Source: Aquimarina intermedia (GTDB lineage: Bacteria > Bacteroidota > Bacteroidia > Flavobacteriales > Flavobacteriaceae). From it: DNA of 64,000 nucleotides. The stretch covers positions 186,001 to 250,000 of the forward strand of contig NZ_VNHU01000005.1 in assembly GCF_008124785.1 (NCBI RefSeq), given 5' to 3'. Below are positions 46,136-55,713 of the stretch, piece after piece (the stretch's first letter is position 1; the number at the start of each line of letters is the position of its first letter). The position numbers were made by a program, and so were the translations under genes. Below the pieces are notes generated by a model that had not been told where the DNA came from, ran no database searches, and saw only the letters and a program-made list of their open reading frames with translations.

Positions 46136-47405
46136 ATACCAAATATTTTTCTTTTTCCTGCTCCTTTGCTTACCACTTATGGCACAGCACTATGTAATTG
46201 ACTCTGTAAAGCAAGAATATTCATTTATTAATTGGAACGCCAATAAAATAAAGCTGGCCGAGTATTCACCGGCCTTTAAAAAGCTATATCAAAAGTTAAA
46301 TAGGATAGCAAATGGTGAAGAAGAGAAAGTGCATGTATTTCATATCGGGGGATCCCATATACAAGCGGATATTTACTCAAACCGCCTACGATCCTATTTG
46401 CAGCATATGAGCAAAACAGCCAAAGGACAACGGGGTTTTATTTTTCCATATCGTATGGCCGAAACAAATAACCCTTCAAATTATCAAGTGAATTTTGATG
46501 GCGAGTGGCAAGGATACAGATGTTCTATCAGAAAAGATAGTGTTGCATGGGGAATGTCTGGTGTTACGGCCAAATTCAGAGATTCTTTAGCAAACTTTGC
46601 GGTACAAGCAAATCATAATAATTATACAGATAATACCTATAATTTTGACAAAATCCGAGTGTTTTATGATGCATGGACAGATGATTACGAAGTACTACTT
46701 AAAGATACATCGCTGATAAAACGTAGATCGATTAATCACGCTGCTAATTTTATCGAATTTGAATTACATCGATCCGTCGAGACACTAGAGTTGCAAGTAT
46801 GTAAAGTTAAAGATACAGGAGATGCAGAATTTTTAATGATGGGACTTGAGTTGATGAATGATGGTAAGGGTATTGAGTATACTACAATTGGAGTGAACGG
46901 AGCGAGCTTTAGCTACTATAATCGTAGTGCTTATTTTGATGAGCAATTGCAATTGTATACTCCGGATTTATTTATAGTATCAGTGGGTACCAATGACGCC
47001 TACCACCCGGATTTTGAGCCGGAGGCGTTTCGTAAAAACTATGAAGAATTTATACAGCGAGTACTCAAAGTTAATCCGGAGTGTGCGATACTACTCACCG
47101 TACCCAATGATTCCTACTACAAACGAAAGTTTCCCAATCCACGTACCAGGATTTCACGCGGAATTATTTATGAACTCGCCAGAAAATATAATATGGCAGT
47201 TTGGGATTTTTATGAGATCATGGGTGGCTTTAACTCGTCGAAAGCGTGGTATGCAAATAAACTCATGCCAAAAGACCGTATTCATTTTACCCATAAAGGA
47301 TACCATATTAAGGCAGATTTGTTGTTGCAGGCATTAGCTAACTCTTGGGAAAAAGAACTTAAGTTAGCACCGGATTCCATTTTAAAACAGATCGTGAATG
47401 AATAG
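46125..47405 (+). CDS. Secreted SGNH-like protein
   Basis: 426 residues with a signal peptide (1-20, MAQ end). SGNH block I is HIGGSHIQADIYSNR, where the usual GDS is GGS (Ser77 kept); VSVGTNDAY gives the block III Asn, and PKDRIHFTHKGYH the Asp/His pair. The 5' end overlaps the preceding SGNH gene by 11 bases and the 3' end overlaps the MBOAT gene by 8. It probably works with the MBOAT protein as the periplasmic acyl-transferring partner, like AlgJ/AlgX or PatB-type proteins. Confidence 0.82.
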   Translation: MNFKYQIFFFFLLLCLPLMAQHYVIDSVKQEYSFINWNANKIKLAEYSPAFKKLYQKLNRIANGEEEKVHVFHIGGSHIQADIYSNRLRSYLQHMSKTAKGQRGFIFPYRMAETNNPSNYQVNFDGEWQGYRCSIRKDSVAWGMSGVTAKFRDSLANFAVQANHNNYTDNTYNFDKIRVFYDAWTDDYEVLLKDTSLIKRRSINHAANFIEFELHRSVETLELQVCKVKDTGDAEFLMMGLELMNDGKGIEYTTIGVNGASFSYYNRSAYFDEQLQLYTPDLFIVSVGTNDAYHPDFEPEAFRKNYEEFIQRVLKVNPECAILLTVPNDSYYKRKFPNPRTRISRGIIYELARKYNMAVWDFYEIMGGFNSSKAWYANKLMPKDRIHFTHKGYHIKADLLLQALANSWEKELKLAPDSILKQIVNE

Positions 47406-49056
47406 ACTTTACGATATTTTTAATTTTTCTCAGGAGTTTCCTTTGATTTTCACACAAGCTAACTTCTGGATATTTTTTGCTGTCATTTACCTGGTATATG
47501 CTTTTATTTATCCAAATAAAAGCTTGCGAAGTTTATACCTTTTTTTAATCAGTTTGGTGTTTTATTATAAAACCAGCGGACTCTTTGTGGGTATTCTTCT
47601 CTTTAGTACAGTTAATGATTTCTTTTTGGGCAAAGCTATCTATAACAGTACCTCAAAGTTGACGCGTAAAACACTTGTAGCGGTAAGTGTTACCGTCAAC
47701 CTGGCCACCTTATGTTATTTTAAATATGCTTATTTTTTTACCGACTCTTACAATGCTTTGTTTGAGTCTGATCATAAGGTGATCAATCATCTGGCCCAAT
47801 GGGCGAATACCTGGAGCGAGGTAGATTACTTTACGGTCGACAGTATCATACTCCCGGTTGGAATTTCGTTCTATACCTTTCAGACGATTAGTTATAGTGT
47901 CGATATTTATCGCAAACAAATCAAACCATTGCGGTCTATGATAGATTTCGGGTTCTTTGTAAGTTTTTTTCCACAACTGGTGGCAGGTCCTATTGTGCGC
48001 GCAGCAGATTTTGTTCCACAAATTCGTAAAGAGATACGTATCTCAAAAGTTGATTTTGGTAGAGCAACCTTTATGATATTAAAGGGACTGATTAAGAAAA
48101 TGATTTTTGCTGATTATATTGCAGCAAATTTTTTGGACCGTGTTTTTGATATGCCTGAAATGTTTTCAGGATTTACGAATATCATGGCAATGTTTGGGTA
48201 TTCGCTTCAGATCTACGGAGATTTTTCCGGCTACACGGATATAGCGATTGGTTTAGCCTTACTTATGGGCTATCGTTTGCCCAAAAACTTCAACTCTCCT
48301 TACAAAGCCATTCATTGTGGAGATTTTTGGAAACGTTGGCATATTTCCTTATCCAGTTGGTTAAAAGATTATTTATACATTCCCATTGGTGGAAATCGTA
48401 ACGGTACTATTTTTTCGTACACCTTTATCTTACTATTTACTTTTTTAGGTGTGTTAGCAGTTTCCAATTACGCAATAGCACTATTGGCGGCAACGGTAAT
48501 TGTAATAGCGTTGCTAGTGACCCTATTTTCAAAAAAAGTGGCCAAGCATTTCAATACCAATGTCAATATTATGATAACGATGTTAGTAGGAGGACTATGG
48601 CATGGCGCCGCATGGAAATTTGTAATATGGGGAGGGCTCAATGGCTTGGGTATTGTATTCTATAAATATTGGCGCAACATAAGTCCGTATGAAAATAGCC
48701 GTTTGTGGATCATAACGGGCTGGAAAATCGCCCTGACTTTTGTCTTTATTACTTTTACCAGAATTTATTTTAGAGGCAATAGTATGGATCATATTGACCG
48801 CTTCTATCAACAAATAGTGACCAATATGAACATGTCAAATGCGTGGAATGTGTTATATGAATACCGCCTTGTATTCATTGTGATGGCCGTAGGTTACCTT
48901 ACCCATTGGTTACCAAATTTATTGAAAACCAAAATAGAACATAGTTTTATACGCAGCCATGTTATCATAAAGGGGGCTATAGCCGTCATCGTTGCTGTAG
49001 TTTGCTATCAAACCTATGCAGCCGATTTTCAGCCTTTTATATACTTTCAATTTTAA
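47398..49056 (+). CDS. MBOAT O-acyltransferase
   Basis: 552-residue integral membrane protein of the AlgI/PatA group, which passes acyl (usually acetyl) groups across the membrane to extracellular glycans. Conserved residues H315 (WKRWHISLSSW) and catalytic H402 (GGLWHGAAW) are present, with SFFPQLVAGPI and IYGDFSGYTDIA. About 11-12 helices. Translationally coupled to the SGNH gene before it. No peptidoglycan or alginate genes are adjacent, so the glycan is unknown. Confidence 0.93.
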   Translation: MNRLYDIFNFSQEFPLIFTQANFWIFFAVIYLVYAFIYPNKSLRSLYLFLISLVFYYKTSGLFVGILLFSTVNDFFLGKAIYNSTSKLTRKTLVAVSVTVNLATLCYFKYAYFFTDSYNALFESDHKVINHLAQWANTWSEVDYFTVDSIILPVGISFYTFQTISYSVDIYRKQIKPLRSMIDFGFFVSFFPQLVAGPIVRAADFVPQIRKEIRISKVDFGRATFMILKGLIKKMIFADYIAANFLDRVFDMPEMFSGFTNIMAMFGYSLQIYGDFSGYTDIAIGLALLMGYRLPKNFNSPYKAIHCGDFWKRWHISLSSWLKDYLYIPIGGNRNGTIFSYTFILLFTFLGVLAVSNYAIALLAATVIVIALLVTLFSKKVAKHFNTNVNIMITMLVGGLWHGAAWKFVIWGGLNGLGIVFYKYWRNISPYENSRLWIITGWKIALTFVFITFTRIYFRGNSMDHIDRFYQQIVTNMNMSNAWNVLYEYRLVFIVMAVGYLTHWLPNLLKTKIEHSFIRSHVIIKGAIAVIVAVVCYQTYAADFQPFIYFQF

Positions 49057-49175
49057 ATAAAATAAGAAGGGCGTATCCCGGCATTTCATTTGGGTCGCGC
49101 TATCCATTATATCTTTTTACGGTTTTTTTAAAACTATAAAAAGGATGTCATTGCTATCGCTTACGCAAGTAAGGA

Positions 49176-49183
49176 TACCTTTG
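49176..49183 (+). promoter_or_regulatory. -7 box of the UDG-fold gene
   Basis: TACCTTTG, exact to consensus; a TTG lies 22 bases upstream (49151-49153). It supports translation from the ATG at 49226. Confidence 0.4.
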
Positions 49184-49225
49184 TATCTTTACGATGTTCA
49201 AAAACAATTTAAAACGAACTATTAC

Positions 49226-49900
49226 ATGTTTCATCATTCACATCCGTATGAACCATACTTTCCTGAGGGAGCCACCAAGCTGATTGTTGGGACCTTACCG
49301 CCGCCAAGATTTACGGTAGGGCAATTTAAAGAAGGCGATGTGGATTTTTGTTATGGTAGTATCAGCGGCCTGCTTTGGCCAGTGTTGGATAGAATTTTTG
49401 AGCTTAAGCTGGACTATGAAACTACCGAGTCAGCTATCGAGCAACGCAAAGCCTTTTTGAAATCCAGAGGAATTGGAATTTGCGATATTGTCGCCTCCTG
49501 TCAGCGGACCAAGATTGATGCTTCAGATCTGGGTATGGAAAATATAGAGTTACGTGATCTTATTGGATTTTTAAAGAAATACAAGCGTATTGACACCCTA
49601 CTATTCACTGGGGGAAATAGTAAAAATGGCCCTGAATATTTTTTTAGAAAACATTTAAAAGAATGTAACTTAAAACTGGAACTCCTAACTAACGATATTC
49701 CAAGAATTCACCAGTTTCAACTACTCGATGATGAAGAAGCAACCGCAACACGTACGATAAAAACCGTATCTTTAACTGCACCTTCCGGAGCTGCAAACAG
49801 AGCTATCGGGAGTATGGAGTTGTACAAACACTTAAAAAATAAAAACCCTGAATTCAATACCATTGATTTCAGGGTGTTGCAATATAAAAAATTCTTTTAA
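49226..49900 (+). CDS. Uracil-DNA glycosylase-fold protein
   Basis: 224 residues from ATG 49226 (MFHHSHPYEPYFPEGATKL). KLIVGTLPPPRF matches the first conserved loop of the mug/UDG superfamily (GT-PP), and IGICDIVASCQR and LLFTGGNSK the next strands. SLTAPSGAANRA resembles the S-P-S loop near the C-terminus. This subgroup in Bacteroidota is annotated uracil-DNA glycosylase family, but activity on uracil is not shown. Monocistronic. Confidence 0.75.
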   Translation: MFHHSHPYEPYFPEGATKLIVGTLPPPRFTVGQFKEGDVDFCYGSISGLLWPVLDRIFELKLDYETTESAIEQRKAFLKSRGIGICDIVASCQRTKIDASDLGMENIELRDLIGFLKKYKRIDTLLFTGGNSKNGPEYFFRKHLKECNLKLELLTNDIPRIHQFQLLDDEEATATRTIKTVSLTAPSGAANRAIGSMELYKHLKNKNPEFNTIDFRVLQYKKFF

Positions 49901-49907
49901 ATTAAAA

Positions 49908-50042
49908 TTACATGAGTTCCTTATCCGGGTCATGAGGCAGGGAGGTAGGTTTTATTTTAAATTTTCTACGTGGAGGTCGTAATCTTCCATACGATCCCAA
50001 AAAAATTTTCCCTCTTTTTGTTTTACGATCTCCTTTTCCCAT
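49908..50042 (-). CDS. 30S ribosomal protein THX
   Basis: 44 residues, very basic, beginning MGKGDRKTKRGKIFLGSYG, which is the signature of the bacterial THX (S31-like) family that fits into the head of the 30S subunit. The C-terminal half (RKFKIKPTSLPHDPDKELM) is longer than the Thermus protein, as usual in Bacteroidota. I read it by translating the minus strand: 44 codons plus TAA. Its ATG lies 1 base after the TAG of an upstream Lys-rich small reading frame, so the two may be one transcript. Confidence 0.9.
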   Translation of the reverse strand: MGKGDRKTKRGKIFLGSYGRLRPPRRKFKIKPTSLPHDPDKELM

Positions 50043-50043
50043 A

Positions 50044-50184
50044 CTATGATTTTTCTTCTTTTTTCTCTTTAAGCGAACCTTTTTTGGTAGTCGATATGTC
50101 TTTAGGTTTATCCTTAGGGGCCAATGAACCTAACGGTTTATCCTGATCTTTTCTTTTTAGCTTTTTATCTTCAATGCTTCCCAT
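50044..50184 (-). CDS. Lys-rich 46-residue small protein
   Basis: 46 codons, MGSIEDKKLKRKDQDKPLGS at the start and ending KGSLKEKKEEKS; about a third of residues are Lys, no hydrophobic core, so probably disordered. Its stop (TAG) is 1 base before the THX start. The start context ATAGTATGGGAA is repeated exactly at the THX start. It may be an authentic ribosome-associated microprotein, a leader peptide, or a remnant of a duplicated THX start. I recognise no family. Confidence 0.5.
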   Translation of the reverse strand: MGSIEDKKLKRKDQDKPLGSLAPKDKPKDISTTKKGSLKEKKEEKS

Positions 50185-50326
50185 ACTATCATTATTTTTA
50201 GAGTTACCTAAAGATAGATGATTAAGGTCTTAAAAAATGATAAAGCCCTCATAAACTCAGGTTAATTAAGAGTTTTCTCAAAAATCATTGCGTCTTCGTG
50301 ACAGCTCGTTCTTCTTTTTTCTCTTT

Positions 50327-50389
50327 TATGTATCGATACCCTTGATACACTAATTGGACAACTGTGAGTATTCTAAAAAACTTTTTCAT
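50327..50389 (-). other. Short reading frame, possibly frameshifted
   Basis: ATG at 50389 opens MKKFFRILTVVQLVYQGIDT then TAA: 20 residues, an amphipathic helix. With one extra base near 50340 the frame would continue as RYIKEKKEERAVTKTQ, a more natural small-protein ending. It could be a damaged small gene or chance. The rest of 50390-50520 holds no feature I can support. Confidence 0.2.
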
Positions 50390-50519
50390 GCTACATTTTT
50401 TTGGCGTGACACAAAATAAATCACGCAAGTGAAATATAAAAATATAGCACTAACTTCACTGATATCGAATAGATAACATAGTTTAACAGCAGAGTGTTAA
50501 TACAATGAAAATATCTTAA

Positions 50520-51281
50520 TTAACGTATCGCTTTTATAAAACTATCGATCTGATCCACTCCATGTGCTGTCAAATGTTTTACGAAAGCAGAGCCGATAAT
50601 AGCACCTTTTGTAGTTTTGGTGGCTTTTTCAAAAGTTTCCTTATTACTAATACCAAAACCTACAATTTGAGGTGTTTTTAAACCAAGTCCGGCGATACGG
50701 TCAAAATAACGCTGTTGTTCTTCGCCTATGCTGTTTTTGGCACCCGTAGTACTTGCAGAACTTACCATATAAATAAAACCGTTAGAAATACTGTCAATTT
50801 CGTCAATACGATCCTCAGAAGTTTGTGGCGTGATTAAAAAAACATTAGAAAGGCCATACTGTTCAAAAATCTCTTTATAGTGCTCAGTATATTCCTGTAC
50901 CGGAAGATCCGGGATGATTAATCCATCGATTCCAATCTCCTGACATTTTGCGCAAAATGCCTCTACCCCATATTGCAGCATTGGATTAAAGTAGCCCATA
51001 ATCAATAGGGGAATGCTAACCGTTTTTCTAATATCTTTGATTTGATCAAAAAGCACTGCGGTAGTCATCCCGTTACGTAACGCTTGTGTAGAGCTTTCCT
51101 GAATCGTGGGGCCATCAGCTAAGGGATCGCTAAAAGGTAAACCGATCTCGACCATGTCAACGCCGCTTTCTTCAAGAGCTTCCAGTACTTTGAACGTATC
51201 TGTCAGTGCTGGGTAGCCAGCGGTAAAATAGATAGATAACAGTTTTTTATCTTCGGCTAATTTTTTATGTATTCTATTCAT
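50520..51281 (-). CDS. trpA: Tryptophan synthase alpha chain
   Basis: Cleaves indole-3-glycerol phosphate to indole in the TrpA2B2 complex. 253 residues. Catalytic Glu and Asp are in VEIGLPFSDPLADGPTIQ (Glu about 47) and GLIIPDLP; the phosphate loop is VGFGISNKETF. Length is slightly short of E. coli but complete. Last gene of the trp operon, 59 bases after trpB. Confidence 0.97.
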   Translation of the reverse strand: MNRIHKKLAEDKKLLSIYFTAGYPALTDTFKVLEALEESGVDMVEIGLPFSDPLADGPTIQESSTQALRNGMTTAVLFDQIKDIRKTVSIPLLIMGYFNPMLQYGVEAFCAKCQEIGIDGLIIPDLPVQEYTEHYKEIFEQYGLSNVFLITPQTSEDRIDEIDSISNGFIYMVSSASTTGAKNSIGEEQQRYFDRIAGLGLKTPQIVGFGISNKETFEKATKTTKGAIIGSAFVKHLTAHGVDQIDSFIKAIR

Positions 51282-51340
51282 GTACTTTTTATTAAGACAT
51301 TTCTATACAATTCAGAAATGCGATGTTTTTAGTAAGTATT

Positions 51341-52522
51341 TTACAACTTAAAATAATCGATATACGTATTTAAATCTTTGTCTCCACGTCCTGATAAATT
51401 GATGACAATCACATCATCCGGATTAAATTTACGTTCTTTAAAGATGGCGAGCGCATGCGAAGTTTCAATCGCCGGAATAATTCCTTCCAGTTTTGAGAGT
51501 TCCAGGCCGGCAGCCATAGCTTCGTCATCGGTTATAGAGATAAATTCGCCTCTTCCGGTCCTGAATAAATTAGCATGCATCGGTCCAACCCCTGGATAAT
51601 CCAAACCGGCAGAAATAGAATAGGGTTCGGTAATCTGACCGTCTTCTGTTTGCATCAATAAGGTTTTACTACCATGGATAATCCCTTCTTTTCCCAAAGC
51701 CGATGTTGCAGCACTTTCTCCTGTATAAATTCCCTTTCCGGCCGCCTCTACCGCTATAATACCAACGTCTTCCTGATCCAGGTATTGATAGTAAATACCA
51801 GCAGCGTTACTACCGCCACCCACACAAGCAACCACGTAATCAGGGTTTTGTTTCCCTTCTTTTTCTTGTAATTGCCATTTTACCTCTTTAGAAATGATAG
51901 ATTGAAAACGTGCCACCATATCAGGATACGGATGAGGACCTACCACAGAGCCAATTATATAATGTGTGTCGACAGGATTGTTAATCCAATCCCGAATTGC
52001 TTCATTCGTAGCATCTTTTAAAGTTTTACTTCCCGAGGTGGCGGGAATTACTGTCGCGCCAAGCATTTTCATACGTGCAACATTGGGCGCTTGTCGCTCG
52101 ATATCTATGGCACCCATATACACAATACAGTCCATCCCCATAAGAGCGCAAACCGTGGCTGTAGCTACGCCATGTTGACCGGCACCTGTCTCGGCAATGA
52201 TGCGTTGTTTGCCCAGTCGTTTCGCTAATAAGATCTGCCCGATAGTATTATTCACTTTATGCGCACCGGTGTGACACAGATCTTCACGTTTGAGATAGAT
52301 TTTGGTGTTATATTTTTTAGAAAAACGTTCTGCAAAATATAAAGGCGTAGGGCGTCCTACATAATCTTTTAATAGCTGATTGAACTCCTGTTGAAAGGAA
52401 GGTTCATCCATGATCTTTATGTATTGCGTTCGCAATTCCTCAACATTGGGATAGAGCATTTCAGGGATATACGCTCCACCAAAATCTCCATAATATCCTT
52501 TTTCATTAACTTGATAACTCAT
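51341..52522 (-). CDS. trpB: Tryptophan synthase beta chain
   Basis: PLP enzyme that joins indole with serine. 393 residues. The PLP-Lys is in [14 protein letters not shown]; the phosphate cup is [14 protein letters not shown], and the catalytic Glu lies in [11 protein letters not shown]. This is the ordinary TrpB1 type, adjacent to trpA. It follows trpF by 43 bases. Confidence 0.97.
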   Translation of the reverse strand: MSYQVNEKGYYGDFGGAYIPEMLYPNVEELRTQYIKIMDEPSFQQEFNQLLKDYVGRPTPLYFAERFSKKYNTKIYLKREDLCHTGAHKVNNTIGQILLAKRLGKQRIIAETGAGQHGVATATVCALMGMDCIVYMGAIDIERQAPNVARMKMLGATVIPATSGSKTLKDATNEAIRDWINNPVDTHYIIGSVVGPHPYPDMVARFQSIISKEVKWQLQEKEGKQNPDYVVACVGGGSNAAGIYYQYLDQEDVGIIAVEAAGKGIYTGESAATSALGKEGIIHGSKTLLMQTEDGQITEPYSISAGLDYPGVGPMHANLFRTGRGEFISITDDEAMAAGLELSKLEGIIPAIETSHALAIFKERKFNPDDVIVINLSGRGDKDLNTYIDYFKL

Positions 52523-52565
52523 AGCTTTTTCTAATTAACTTCTATGTGTGAAAATTTATACTAAT

Positions 52566-53252
52566 TCACTGACCTGGATGATACAAGTCAGTTATAAACA
52601 TCTTTAATTGATCGGCGTTTTTAAATCCCGGCTTGCTTTCAAACTTACTATTTACATCTATTGCGTGAAGCTTAGCCGCTTGCGGTTGCTTCATAAACTC
52701 TCGTAAACTATCAACTTCATCAAGTCCGATACCACCGCTAAGAACAAAAGGAGTATCTGACTCATATTTTGATAACAAAGTCCAGTCAAAAGTTACGCCA
52801 TTACCACCTTTATTTTTTCCTTTGGTATCAAACAAAAAACAATCAACAATTCCTTCATACGGATTGAGTTGGCTAAAATCAAACTGATCTTTTATCGAAA
52901 AGACCTTCCATAGTGCTATTTGGTTTTGAGACGTTTTTGAACTGTGGTTAGCCTCTTGTACATTTAATTCATTTCTCAATTTTGTGCAAAACGCTACAGA
53001 TTCGTTACCATGCAACTGTACGGCTTTTAATTTGTGTGTTTTTACCGTTTTCAGAATAAAAGAAATTTCGGCATCTACAAACACGCCTACACCCTTAATC
53101 TCCTCCGATAATTTGGGGATGCTTCCTTCAAAATTTCGTGGAGAGTTCGCATAGAAGATAAAGCCCAGGTATCCAGGTTGCAATGCAGCCACATCCTCGA
53201 TATTTTCTGGCACCTTCATACCACATACTTTAAGTTGTACTGAGTTCTTCAT
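52566..53252 (-). CDS. trpF: Phosphoribosylanthranilate isomerase
   Basis: Converts phosphoribosylanthranilate to the carboxyphenylamino-deoxyribulose phosphate. 228 residues, a beta/alpha barrel. The catalytic Cys is in LKVCGMKVPENIED and the catalytic Asp in VDCFLFDTKGKNKGGNG; VLSGGIGLDEV binds phosphate. It is slightly longer than usual because of an insertion (KTSQNQIA region). 10 bases after trpC. Confidence 0.95.
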   Translation of the reverse strand: MKNSVQLKVCGMKVPENIEDVAALQPGYLGFIFYANSPRNFEGSIPKLSEEIKGVGVFVDAEISFILKTVKTHKLKAVQLHGNESVAFCTKLRNELNVQEANHSSKTSQNQIALWKVFSIKDQFDFSQLNPYEGIVDCFLFDTKGKNKGGNGVTFDWTLLSKYESDTPFVLSGGIGLDEVDSLREFMKQPQAAKLHAIDVNSKFESKPGFKNADQLKMFITDLYHPGQ

Positions 53253-53262
53253 ACTAGCTTAT

Positions 53263-54051
53263 CTATTGACCACTCAATTGTTTTACAAATTCCATCGCGC
53301 TTGCACCGGGATCTTCAGTTTTCATAAAGTTTTCTCCGATTAGAAATCCTTGATACCCATACTGCTTTAAATCTTTGATCGCTAACACTGTACTAATTCC
53401 GCTTTCTGATACTTTTACAAAGTCATTTGGGATATGACTGCTTAGATCTTTACTAATGTCGGTACTAACCTCAAAAGTTTTCAGATTGCGATTATTGACC
53501 CCCAGCATATCCAGCGAGGGCATAAGAGATTTTTCTAATTCCTCTTGGTTATGAACTTCTAAAAGGACATCCAATCCTAATTGCTTGGCAAAAGTTGACA
53601 ATTCCTTGATTTGATCTTTGCTCAACACGGCAGCGATCAATAAAATTGCATCAGCCCCGTAGGCTCTGGCTTCTAGTATTTGGTAGGCATCAATGATAAA
53701 CTCTTTACGTAATAAAGGAAGTTGTACAGCTGCTCTAGCCAACAATAAATCATCTAAGGAGCCTCCAAAATATTTTCCGTCAGTTAACACAGAAATTCCG
53801 TTAATTCCTGCATTCTCATACCCTTTGGTGACGGTATCGACAGAGGTGTTGTTGTTGATGACTGATTTTGACGGAGATCTTCGTTTATGCTCTGCTATGA
53901 TACCAATATCACTCGTTCTTAAAGCATCTGCAAGAGATTTAGTGTCTCGCTCAAACAATACGGATTGTTCCAGCTGTTTTACGGGAATGAGTTGTTTTTT
54001 CAGCGCAACCTCTTTATATTTATCTGCAACTATTCTATCTAAAATATTCAT
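53263..54051 (-). CDS. trpC: Indole-3-glycerol phosphate synthase
   Basis: Ring closure step giving indole-3-glycerol phosphate. 262 residues, beta/alpha barrel. ILDRIVADKYKEV at the N-terminus, catalytic Lys and Glu in IIAEHKRRSPSKS, LLRKEFIIDAYQI, and VSESGIST at the C-terminal phosphate site. A stand-alone enzyme, not fused to TrpF as in E. coli. Starts 3 bases after trpD. Confidence 0.96.
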   Translation of the reverse strand: MNILDRIVADKYKEVALKKQLIPVKQLEQSVLFERDTKSLADALRTSDIGIIAEHKRRSPSKSVINNNTSVDTVTKGYENAGINGISVLTDGKYFGGSLDDLLLARAAVQLPLLRKEFIIDAYQILEARAYGADAILLIAAVLSKDQIKELSTFAKQLGLDVLLEVHNQEELEKSLMPSLDMLGVNNRNLKTFEVSTDISKDLSSHIPNDFVKVSESGISTVLAIKDLKQYGYQGFLIGENFMKTEDPGASAMEFVKQLSGQ

Positions 54052-54054
54052 TTT

Positions 54055-55047
54055 TTAAGCGCTTAACTGTTGAACCTTCTTTAATACTTCTAATCCCTTG
54101 CCTGAAAGTAAAGATTCTTTTGCTTTTTCAAAACCTTGCAATGGCGTTAAATTTTCTACAGTAGCGATTGCCATACCTGCGTTGGCGCACACTACATTAT
54201 TTTGAGCTTGTGTTCCTTTACCGGAAAGTACATTCATGAAAATTGTGGCTGCATCTTGAATAGAGTTTCCGCCCGAAATCTCCTCCTGAGATAAGACGGA
54301 AGTGCCAAAGTCCTGTGGACGCAACATACCTTCAGAATGATTCGATATGATTTTGGTATCACCGGTAAGTGAAATCTCATCATAGCCATCCAGTGCATGT
54401 ACGATAGTATAGTTTTTATCTGTGTTTTGATAGAGATATCCATACATCCGTGCTAATTCTAAATTGAAAACGCCGACAATCTGATTTTTTGGAAATGCCG
54501 GGTTTACCATAGGACCCAACATATTAAAAAATGTTTTTATGGCAAGTTCTCGACGTATGGGTGCTACATTTTTCATTGCAGGGTGAAAAAGAGGCGCATG
54601 CAATACACATATACCAGTCTCTTCGATACTACGTGTTAAGAAATCTTTATCGTTACTAAATTTTATACCTAAATGTTCCATCACATTCGAACTCCCACAA
54701 GTAGAAGATACTCCGTAGTTTCCATGTTTTGTTACATGTATGCCTGCTCCGGCAGTAACAAATGATGAGAGCGTTGAGATATTAAAGGTGTCTTTGCCAT
54801 CCCCTCCAGTACCGCATAAATCGATGGCATTATAGTCGCTAAGATCTATAGCGACGCAGAGTTCCAGCAAGGCATCTCTAAACCCTTCAAGTTCATGTAC
54901 AGTAATGCTTCGCATCATGTATACGGTAAGAAAAGAAGCAATTTGACTTTGATTGTATGCACCATTGGAGATGTTTACCAATACCTGCTTGGCCTCATCC
55001 TTTGAGATGGTTTCGTGATTAATTAATCTATTTAGTAAATCTTTCAT
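54055..55047 (-). CDS. trpD: Anthranilate phosphoribosyltransferase
   Basis: Transfers phosphoribose from PRPP to anthranilate. 330 residues. The PRPP glycine loop is CGTGGDGKDTFNISTL (about 80-95), HGNYGVSSTCGSSNVMEHLG the conserved second loop, and the Asp-Glu metal site LDGYDEISLTG. Stand-alone, not fused to TrpG. 42 bases after trpG. Confidence 0.96.
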   Translation of the reverse strand: MKDLLNRLINHETISKDEAKQVLVNISNGAYNQSQIASFLTVYMMRSITVHELEGFRDALLELCVAIDLSDYNAIDLCGTGGDGKDTFNISTLSSFVTAGAGIHVTKHGNYGVSSTCGSSNVMEHLGIKFSNDKDFLTRSIEETGICVLHAPLFHPAMKNVAPIRRELAIKTFFNMLGPMVNPAFPKNQIVGVFNLELARMYGYLYQNTDKNYTIVHALDGYDEISLTGDTKIISNHSEGMLRPQDFGTSVLSQEEISGGNSIQDAATIFMNVLSGKGTQAQNNVVCANAGMAIATVENLTPLQGFEKAKESLLSGKGLEVLKKVQQLSA

Positions 55048-55089
55048 TTTACAATTTTGAGCGTGTTCGTTTTTTTACGGAATAGGATC

Positions 55090-55659
55090 TTATAAATTCA
55101 CCCAGTTTTCCAATATTTTTTTACCATCGGGAGTGAGCACCGATTCCGGATGAAATTGTACACCACAAACATCATATGTGTCATGTCGCAGCGCCATTAT
55201 CTGTCCGTTCTCATCATAGGCAGTAACCTTGAGACAGGTAGGTAAATTTTTATCAGAAACTACCCAGGAGTGATAGCGGCCAACGGCAAATTCTTCATTG
55301 AGACCCGTAAACAAAATCTCGTCCGGTACAGTTACTTTTACTTGGGTAGCTACACCATGATAAACTTCGTTAAGATTTGTCAGGCTGCCACCAAAAACCT
55401 CTCCTATGGCTTGTTGACCAAGGCATACGCCAAAAATACTTTTGGTAGGGGCATAACGCTGTATGATCTCTTTGAGCAATCCTGCCTCCTCGGGAATACC
55501 GGGTCCGGGAGAAAGTAAGATTTTATCAAAAGCTTCGATCTCATCCAGATGAATTTGATCATTACGTCGTACGGTGACTGCACAATCTAAATCCTCCAGA
55601 TAATGAACCAGATTGTAAACGAAGGAATCGTAATTGTCAATAACTAATATTTTTTTCAT
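55090..55659 (-). CDS. trpG: Anthranilate synthase glutamine amidotransferase
   Basis: Supplies ammonia from glutamine to TrpE. 189 residues. Catalytic Cys in GVCLGQQAIGE (about 79), His/Glu in VQFHPESVLT; LSPGPGIPEEAGL is the oxyanion region. It could also serve 4-amino-4-deoxychorismate synthase, as often happens with a single amidotransferase. The gene is 134 bases after trpE, a gap filled by a structured element. Confidence 0.96.
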   Translation of the reverse strand: MKKILVIDNYDSFVYNLVHYLEDLDCAVTVRRNDQIHLDEIEAFDKILLSPGPGIPEEAGLLKEIIQRYAPTKSIFGVCLGQQAIGEVFGGSLTNLNEVYHGVATQVKVTVPDEILFTGLNEEFAVGRYHSWVVSDKNLPTCLKVTAYDENGQIMALRHDTYDVCGVQFHPESVLTPDGKKILENWVNL

Positions 55660-55713
55660 TGCTTGTATGCTGTTTTCGAGTATGAATCGAATGATTTCTT
55701 ATATTGTTTGTGT

